Shown here: positions 49,386-49,594 of the stretch, piece by piece
Layout: the number at the start of each line of letters is the position of its first letter
Position numbering within the stretch: position 1 is the first letter of the stretch
NCBI GenBank assembly: GCA_964346185.1
Contig: CAYFTR010000010.1
Span: 1-49,594 of the forward strand
Origin: JAAYJS01 sp964346185
GTDB lineage: Bacteria > Bacillota > Clostridia > Eubacteriales > Eubacteriaceae
DNA: 49,594 bases
Direction of reading: 5' to 3'
Made by a program: the position numbers and the translations under genes
Notes under the pieces: generated by a model
The model's input: the letters and a program-made list of their open reading frames with translations, nothing else
The model's database searches: none
What the model was told of the DNA's origin: nothing

Positions 49386-49414
49386 ATTATAGCAAAGCCC
49401 CTTAAAAGCTTCAA
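49386..49414 (-). promoter_or_regulatory. Promoter of the BFD-like gene
   Basis: On the minus strand, TTGAAG (49409-49414), a 17-bp spacer and TATAAT (49386-49391). Confidence 0.65.
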
Positions 49415-49541
49415 CCATTGTTAACAATATAACATTAATATAAAAATTATCGAAACTTAACCGCCATTCAACACGGGTTCTATAGCCCAGCCAGACTCAC
49501 AGCCGTTCCGCTCCGTGATCCTGTGCGGCTCCTGCCATATA

Positions 49542-49586
49542 AAAAGCCTGTTAAAAGCAATCGTTAATCGCTTTTAACAGGCTTTT
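49542..49586. terminator. Strong hairpin at window end, probable terminator
   Basis: 17-bp perfect arms (49542-49558 and 49570-49586) based on AAAAGCCTGTTAAAAGC, with T and A runs outside. It probably serves a gene beyond the window. The 49415-49541 stretch holds no gene I can identify. Confidence 0.75.
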
Positions 49587-49594
49587 AAAAACCA

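Noticed and set aside
1..49594. CRISPR array, insertion sequence or prophage
   Set aside because: No regularly spaced repeats, transposase, integrase or phage genes were found by reading the sequence; the only direct tandem repeat noted is the pair at 49336-49367.

Overview
The window looks like chromosomal DNA of an anaerobic, low-to-moderate GC Firmicute (Clostridia or Tissierellia type). The reasons are the strong AGGAGG-like ribosome binding sites, TTGACA/TATAAT promoters with 16-17 bp spacing, a Bacillus/Clostridium-style large SRP RNA, a perfect HrcA/CIRCE site, a PerR-like box, a spore-photoproduct-lyase-like radical SAM protein, an enoate-reductase-type flavoenzyme and the anaerobic (cobalt-early) cobalamin pathway. 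I cannot name a species. I saw no transposase, phage gene, CRISPR array or replication origin.

Left part (1-17.5 kb) is housekeeping and stress genes in short units. It holds a HAD phosphatase; an unknown protein overlapping an SPL-like radical SAM gene; a cytoplasmic parvulin; a pspA / SPFH / zinc-ribbon envelope-stress operon; tRNA-Leu(CAG); tadA; a marR-lon operon in which lon carries a frameshift; a PerR-box peroxiredoxin; an EamA transporter with a histidine-rich tail; a chimeric GIY-YIG remnant; a desulforedoxin-like protein; tRNA-Ser(GGA) followed by SRP RNA; a flavin enoate reductase interrupted by an in-frame TAA; a UPF0178 protein; and a SEC-C protein.

The centre (17.5-38.5 kb) is one 21-gene minus-strand operon behind a promoter, a compact cobalamin riboswitch and an intrinsic terminator. 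The order is cbiA-pduX-cbiC-cbiL-cbiD-cbiE-cbiT-hemA-sirC-[hemC-cobA-hemD]-hemB-hemL-cbiK-cbiF-cbiG-cbiH-cbiJ-cbiP-cbiB-cobD-cobU. It runs from glutamyl-tRNA through 5-aminolevulinate and uroporphyrinogen III to adenosylcobinamide-GDP, and makes its own aminopropanol-phosphate arm (PduX, CobD). HemC, CobA and HemD are fused into one 805-residue polypeptide. The late steps (cobS, cobT, cobC) and the adenosyltransferase are not in the window.

The right part (38.6-49.6 kb) holds a UBA-like/DUF4342 protein, a MATE transporter, a four-gene unit (DUF2284 protein, mtnP-like phosphorylase, mtnA, TIM-barrel isomerase-like protein) that looks like an incomplete or alternative methylthioadenosine/5'-deoxyadenosine salvage route, the NifU-like scaffold plus GGGtGRT pair of unknown function, a small membrane-anchored protein, CIRCE-controlled htpG and a tandem BFD-like iron-sulfur protein. 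The least understood systems are the GGGtGRT pair and the mtn/DUF2284/TIM-barrel unit. The best-supported unusual feature is the triple tetrapyrrole fusion.
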